Source: Opitutia bacterium UBA3151
GTDB taxonomy: Bacteria > Verrucomicrobiota > Verrucomicrobiia > Opitutales > Seribacteraceae
Reading direction: 5' to 3'
Assembly (NCBI GenBank): GCA_002364975.1
Contig: DEYT01000018.1
Location: 1-10,945 of the forward strand
Length of the DNA: 10,945 nucleotides
Part shown: positions 7,697-10,945 of the stretch, in pieces
Numbering within the stretch: position 1 is the first letter of the stretch
Layout of the letters: each line of letters opens with the position of its first letter
The notes under the pieces: model-generated
The model's input: the letters and a program-made list of their open reading frames with translations, nothing else
What the model was told of the DNA's origin: nothing
Databases searched by the model: none
Program-made: the position numbers and the translations under genes

Positions 7697-10152
7697 AGCT
7701 TCGAATCCTCCTTCCGCCCACCATGTCGGGTTGCTTGCAACGCAATGCAATTCCGACAAAAGTCGAAATTGAACAAAAGGACGGTTCCCGTTTGCCCCCG
7801 GAGAAAAGTAACCCCGCAGAGTTTGCCCATCTCCCTGATTCCGAGCGAACCGCTCTATTTGCTCTATCTCAATGGTGTGGGGGTGCAGTTACCTCCTTCT
7901 TGCAATTAAATCTTAAACAATTGGGTGAACTTCTTAAACTACTTCATGAAGTTCCCTGTTTTTTTCTGGCTAATAAACCGGAAAAACAAATTCAGTGGGA
8001 AGATGGAAATCTCATTGGTGTGAGCGAATTTATTGAAATCTCTGAGGCAGAAAGACCCCGCCCAGTTCGAGAGATTAGAGAACAGCAAGTCGAAGAATCA
8101 ACCACAGTAAAACCGCCCCCTCCAGAGTATAACGGCCCTCCGATTGAGGTTGAAGGTTCGACCGAATACCTTCGCATCATCCTACCATCTTCGGAGCATC
8201 CTGGTTATTCAGATGTTCTTCGCATACTCCGTGAGTGGAATTTCCTCAGGGATCGTTCTCACCGACACTGGTGGTGGTTACGGGATGGATCCAGAGTACT
8301 CGATTTTCTAGCTAGTCATCAAGAAGACCTTGAATTGGATTTCGATGCTGAATTCACCGAAAATTTCCGCAAGCAAACCTCTGTCATTCAAAAAGCAGAA
8401 CTTCACACTTCCGCTTCTGAAAACGGGGATTCTACGGAGGTTGAGGTTCGCATCCAGGCTGGTGAGGTTCAAGGTGACGAACTTGAACACGCCCTTGCAA
8501 CTGGGAAAAACCATGTTCGTCATGGTAAAAAAGTATATTTGCTGACTCGGGAACTGAAGGATAAGGCCAGCAGCCTACAAAAAAGAATTTCGGGAAACCC
8601 CAACGCTCCCCTACTTGCTCAAACCTCTCACCCAATTGAAAAATTTCAGGCTCCTGCCTTGGAGGAATTCCTAATTGGGGCAGACCCACGATTTCAGCCA
8701 CCCTCCAAATGGAAAAAACGCAGTGCAGCATTGAGAGATCTAACTGCCTTACCAAAACCAAACCTCAATAATTCTTTACTGAGTATACTCCGGCCCTATC
8801 AAACCACTGGGGTTGCCTGGTTGCTCCATCTTTTCCGCAATCAACTTGGAGGTATTTTAGCGGATGAAATGGGACTTGGAAAAACCCTTCAAGCCTTGGC
8901 TTTTCTTTATATTCTAAAAGAAGAAAGTAGTTTCCCCGCCGTTTTCCTTGTTGTCTGCCCCGCTTCTTTGCTTGAGAACTGGAAAAGAGAAGCCGTGCGA
9001 TTTTGCCCGGAGTTCAAGACCAAGATTCACCACGGGAGTAATCGTTCCGATGACCCAACCCTGCTCAAAAGTTTTAACCTTATCATTACCTCTTATGGCA
9101 CTCTGGTTCGAGACCTCGAGATTTTTGAATCGATTCCATTTCTCTGTGTGATTGGAGATGAAGCCCAGCACTTAAAGAACCGAAAAACGAATAATTCTCA
9201 AGCGATGTCCTCGCTTACTTCTGAAGGTCGGGTTTTACTCACTGGCACACCCATCGAAAATAGTGTGTCCGACCTGCTTTCACTCCTTGAATTTCTCTTG
9301 CCCGGTGCCCGGTCAAGCTTACTCCCTTCTTCGCGAGGAGATGAAAGAATCTGGCATGAACAGAGAATTTTAAAAGAATCCGCTCCCTATTTACTACGAA
9401 GGAGTAAAAGGCAAGTTGCCGCTGAACTCCCCGAAAAAATTGAACAAGTTCTCCACATTGAGATGACCGAGGAGCAAAAGGAATGCTACTTGGAGGTTCG
9501 AAAATCTTCGAAAAGCGAACTCAATAAGCTTGCGGACTCGGGTGCATCTGAGGGAGCGATGAGAATGAAGACCCTGACCCAACTCCTCCGTCTTCGACAA
9601 ATTTGTTGTGACCCTCGCTTGATTCATGATGAATTCCCCTCCGATCATTCGGCGAAACTCAATGCCTTTCGTGAACTTCTCTACACTTGCCTAGAGGGCG
9701 GCCACCGTATGTTGGTTTTTTCTCAATTTGTAAAAGTCCTTCAGCTCTTGAAGGCTGAACTTGAATCAGCTAGCTTAAACTTTTGTTACCTGGACGGTTC
9801 CTCCAAAGATCGAATGGCTCAGGTTGACCGCTTCCAGGAGGATGACTCCATCCCCGTCTTTTTGATTTCCCTTAAAGCTGGAGGAACCGGATTGAATTTA
9901 ACCGCGGCGGATGTGGTGGTTCATTTCGACCCTTGGTGGAACCCCGCAGCCGAAGCACAGGCAAGCGATCGGGCCCATAGAATCGGGCAGGATAAACAAG
10001 TTACCGTTTATAAATTAATCACTTCTGGAACCGTTGAGGAAAAGGTTCTTGATCTCCAAAAAAGTAAGAGGAAACTATTGGAGCAAGTTTTTGAAGAATC
10101 CGAAGTTGCCAACTTATCTCTTGGGGTCGAGGAACTCAGAGAATTGATTTAG
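7693..10152 (+). CDS. SNF2-family DNA-translocating ATPase (bacterial DEAD/DEAH-box-like helicase)
   Basis: The 819-residue protein has a complete Snf2 motor in its C-terminal half: LRPYQ (366-370), Walker A DEMGLGKT (391-398), motif Ia LVVCPASLLENW (419-430), Walker B with DEAQ (489-492), motif III LLTGTPIENS (515-524), motif IV MLVFSQF (673-679), motif V SLKAGGTGLNLT (726-737) and motif VI QASDRAHRIGQ (756-766). Such proteins track along duplex DNA and displace bound proteins; the target of this one is unknown. The N-terminal half (1-360) contains a Pro-rich linker (139-155), an aromatic patch RHWWWLRDG (191-199) and a region at about 250-290 that resembles the SNF2 helicase-associated domain. 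I see no SWIM zinc-finger pattern of Cys and His. The GTG start overlaps the alaS stop (GTGA), giving likely translational coupling. However, GGAGG (7687-7691) is only one base from that GTG, and ATG 7723 (codon 11) is an alternative start. The family call is secure; the start is not. Confidence 0.93.
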   Translation: MKLRILLPPTMSGCLQRNAIPTKVEIEQKDGSRLPPEKSNPAEFAHLPDSERTALFALSQWCGGAVTSFLQLNLKQLGELLKLLHEVPCFFLANKPEKQIQWEDGNLIGVSEFIEISEAERPRPVREIREQQVEESTTVKPPPPEYNGPPIEVEGSTEYLRIILPSSEHPGYSDVLRILREWNFLRDRSHRHWWWLRDGSRVLDFLASHQEDLELDFDAEFTENFRKQTSVIQKAELHTSASENGDSTEVEVRIQAGEVQGDELEHALATGKNHVRHGKKVYLLTRELKDKASSLQKRISGNPNAPLLAQTSHPIEKFQAPALEEFLIGADPRFQPPSKWKKRSAALRDLTALPKPNLNNSLLSILRPYQTTGVAWLLHLFRNQLGGILADEMGLGKTLQALAFLYILKEESSFPAVFLVVCPASLLENWKREAVRFCPEFKTKIHHGSNRSDDPTLLKSFNLIITSYGTLVRDLEIFESIPFLCVIGDEAQHLKNRKTNNSQAMSSLTSEGRVLLTGTPIENSVSDLLSLLEFLLPGARSSLLPSSRGDERIWHEQRILKESAPYLLRRSKRQVAAELPEKIEQVLHIEMTEEQKECYLEVRKSSKSELNKLADSGASEGAMRMKTLTQLLRLRQICCDPRLIHDEFPSDHSAKLNAFRELLYTCLEGGHRMLVFSQFVKVLQLLKAELESASLNFCYLDGSSKDRMAQVDRFQEDDSIPVFLISLKAGGTGLNLTAADVVVHFDPWWNPAAEAQASDRAHRIGQDKQVTVYKLITSGTVEEKVLDLQKSKRKLLEQVFEESEVANLSLGVEELRELI

Positions 10153-10205
10153 AAAATTTTTAAGTTATAAGGAACTCGCTTTGCGGTACCATTCAAATTT
10201 ATTTT

Positions 10206-10232
10206 ATGTTAAGTCTATTCCTTTCCCCTTGA
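10206..10232 (+). CDS. Possible leader peptide upstream of ilvB
   Basis: An ATG opens an eight-residue reading frame, MLSLFLSP, three of whose residues are leucine (codons TTA, CTA and CTT). Its TGA stop falls in the stem-loop at 10222-10243. Leucine-rich leader peptides regulate branched-chain amino acid operons in other bacteria by attenuation. Against this, there is no Shine-Dalgarno sequence and no U-tract after the hairpin, and so short a frame often arises by chance. Confidence 0.2.
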   Translation: MLSLFLSP

Positions 10233-10243
10233 AAAGGCGGGGA
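10222..10243 (+). promoter_or_regulatory. Stem-loop in the ilvB leader
   Basis: CCCCTT (10225-10230) can pair with AAGG (10234-10237) and GG (10239-10240) around a GAA loop, with C10238 bulged. The stem extends outward by two T-G pairs and one T-A pair. It sits about 40 bases before the ilvB start and is followed by ACAATTTGACA, not a U-tract, so it is not an intrinsic terminator. It could act as a leader structure or be without function. Confidence 0.3.
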
Positions 10244-10281
10244 CAATTTGACATGTTAATAACTCATTTAACCCATTGATT

Positions 10282-10945
10282 ATGAGCACACAATCCATCC
10301 AACAACCCGATCCTGAAGCAAAAGGCGAGCATGGGCCCGCTATGAATGGGGCTGATGTTATCGTCCATGCCCTTGAGCGCGAGGGAGTGGATGCAGTGTT
10401 TGCCTATCCTGGTGGAGCATCAATGGAATTGCACCAATCCCTTACCCGATCCAAAAAGATACGAACCATTCTTCCACGACAAGAGCAAGGCGGGGGCTTC
10501 ATGGCTCACGGTTATGCCCGAGCTACTGGAAAGGCTGGGGTCTGCATGGCAACTTCGGGTCCTGGGGCCACAAATTTGGTTACCTGTATCGCAGATGCTT
10601 TCATGGATAGTATTCCTTTAATTGCTATCACAGGACAAGTATACCAGCAATTTATTGGAAAGGCAGCTTTTCAGGAAACTGATTTCTACGGTATGACATT
10701 ACCCATTGTTAAGCATAGCTATTTAGTGCTTACCGCAGAAGATTTGCCCAAAGTAGTGAAGGAAGCTTTCTACCTTGCTGAAAGTGGCCGTCCCGGACCC
10801 GTTGTCATCGATATACCGAAAGATGTTCAGCAGAAAGTTTTCGAACCTTTCTTCCCCGATGAACTTGAGGAAATCGAAGGTTACAAATTAGATAGCCCAA
10901 AAGCATCGGACGACGAACTGATTGAAGTTCTCCATTTGATTTCCA
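10282..10945 (+). CDS. ilvB: Acetolactate synthase large subunit, N-terminal part (cut by window end)
   Basis: Thiamine diphosphate enzyme that condenses two pyruvates to 2-acetolactate, or pyruvate with 2-oxobutyrate, in the first common step of Val, Leu and Ile synthesis. The window holds 221 complete codons of a protein usually near 550-620 residues. Visible: the N-terminal Pyr domain from about residue 22, FAYPGGASMELHQSL (40-54), the catalytic glutamate in RQEQGGGFMAHGYARATGK (E68), TSGPGATNL (91-99), AITGQV (115-120), AFQET (129-133) and SGRPGPVVIDIPKDVQQ (168-184). The wording resembles the plant-type branch. Two usually conserved positions differ: QEQ replaces HEQ, and Tyr121 replaces the Pro after ITGQV. 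The first ATG (10282) is chosen; an in-frame ATG at 10342, just before GADVIVHAL, is possible. The TPP-binding C-terminal part lies outside the window. Confidence 0.93.
   Translation, partial: MSTQSIQQPDPEAKGEHGPAMNGADVIVHALEREGVDAVFAYPGGASMELHQSLTRSKKIRTILPRQEQGGGFMAHGYARATGKAGVCMATSGPGATNLVTCIADAFMDSIPLIAITGQVYQQFIGKAAFQETDFYGMTLPIVKHSYLVLTAEDLPKVVKEAFYLAESGRPGPVVIDIPKDVQQKVFEPFFPDELEEIEGYKLDSPKASDDELIEVLHLIS

Larger units (their letters stand above)
10153..10281. other. Intergenic region between the SNF2 gene and ilvB
   Basis: This 129-base A/T-rich stretch holds several weak signals. An imperfect hairpin at 10171-10190 (CGC-TTT-GCG core, flanked by GG and CC) could end the SNF2 transcript but lacks a U-tract. 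TTGCGG (10181-10186) and TATGTT (10205-10210), 18 bases apart, are a poor promoter candidate. A second hairpin, a nine-codon reading frame and a dyad near 10255-10272 are described separately. No Shine-Dalgarno sequence precedes ilvB. Confidence 0.4.

Noticed and set aside
10171..10190. Terminator after the SNF2 gene.
   Set aside because: The hairpin is imperfect (A-A mismatch and a bulge) and no U-tract follows, so I list it only as a weak signal.
10248..10276. TTGACA as the -35 element of an ilvB promoter.
   Set aside because: At a 17-base spacing the -10 position reads ACCCAT, and no acceptable -10 occurs at 16 or 18 bases.
10346..10621. A 91-codon plus-strand frame at the start of ilvB.
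   Set aside because: It is out of frame with the clear acetolactate synthase reading frame that begins at 10282.

Overview
This window is an ordinary housekeeping stretch of a bacterial chromosome. I found no mobile element, CRISPR array, tRNA or rRNA, and no previously undescribed multi-gene system. The style of the proteins points to Verrucomicrobiota, perhaps the marine Opitutae side. This rests on a NusA with one short C-terminal helical module, an IF-2 with an acidic and Ala/Pro-rich linker, an SNF2 ATPase of a type I associate with that group, and a plant-like acetolactate synthase. The placement comes from memory of families, not from a search, and is only moderately secure.

Layout: on the minus strand, nusA (2407-3672) is followed by infB (25-2379) and, at the very edge, the first six codons of another gene that by position is probably rbfA. 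This is the conserved transcription/translation operon, but with no rimP ahead of nusA. On the plus strand, leuB (3867-4970), alaS (5009-7696) and an SNF2-family ATPase (7693-10152) run head to tail; alaS and the ATPase overlap by four bases (GTGA). After a 129-base gap comes the start of ilvB, the acetolactate synthase large subunit (from 10282, cut by the window end).

The most informative DNA is the 194-base divergent region between nusA and leuB. On the minus strand it carries a convincing sigma-70-type promoter (a perfect TTGACA, a 17-base spacer and TAGAAA). About 20 bases after the predicted transcription start there is a complete intrinsic terminator (8-bp stem, 3-base loop, U-tract). 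The terminator lies before the nusA start codon, so nusA and infB should be expressed only by read-through. Because NusA stimulates termination at hairpins, this is a plausible autoregulatory attenuator.

Functionally, the minus-strand operon supplies transcription elongation/termination and translation initiation factors. The plus strand supplies leucine synthesis (LeuB), alanyl-tRNA charging with proofreading (AlaS), a DNA translocase of unknown target (SNF2) and the first committed step of branched-chain amino acid synthesis (IlvB). Most genes here lack a clear Shine-Dalgarno sequence; alaS is the best exception.
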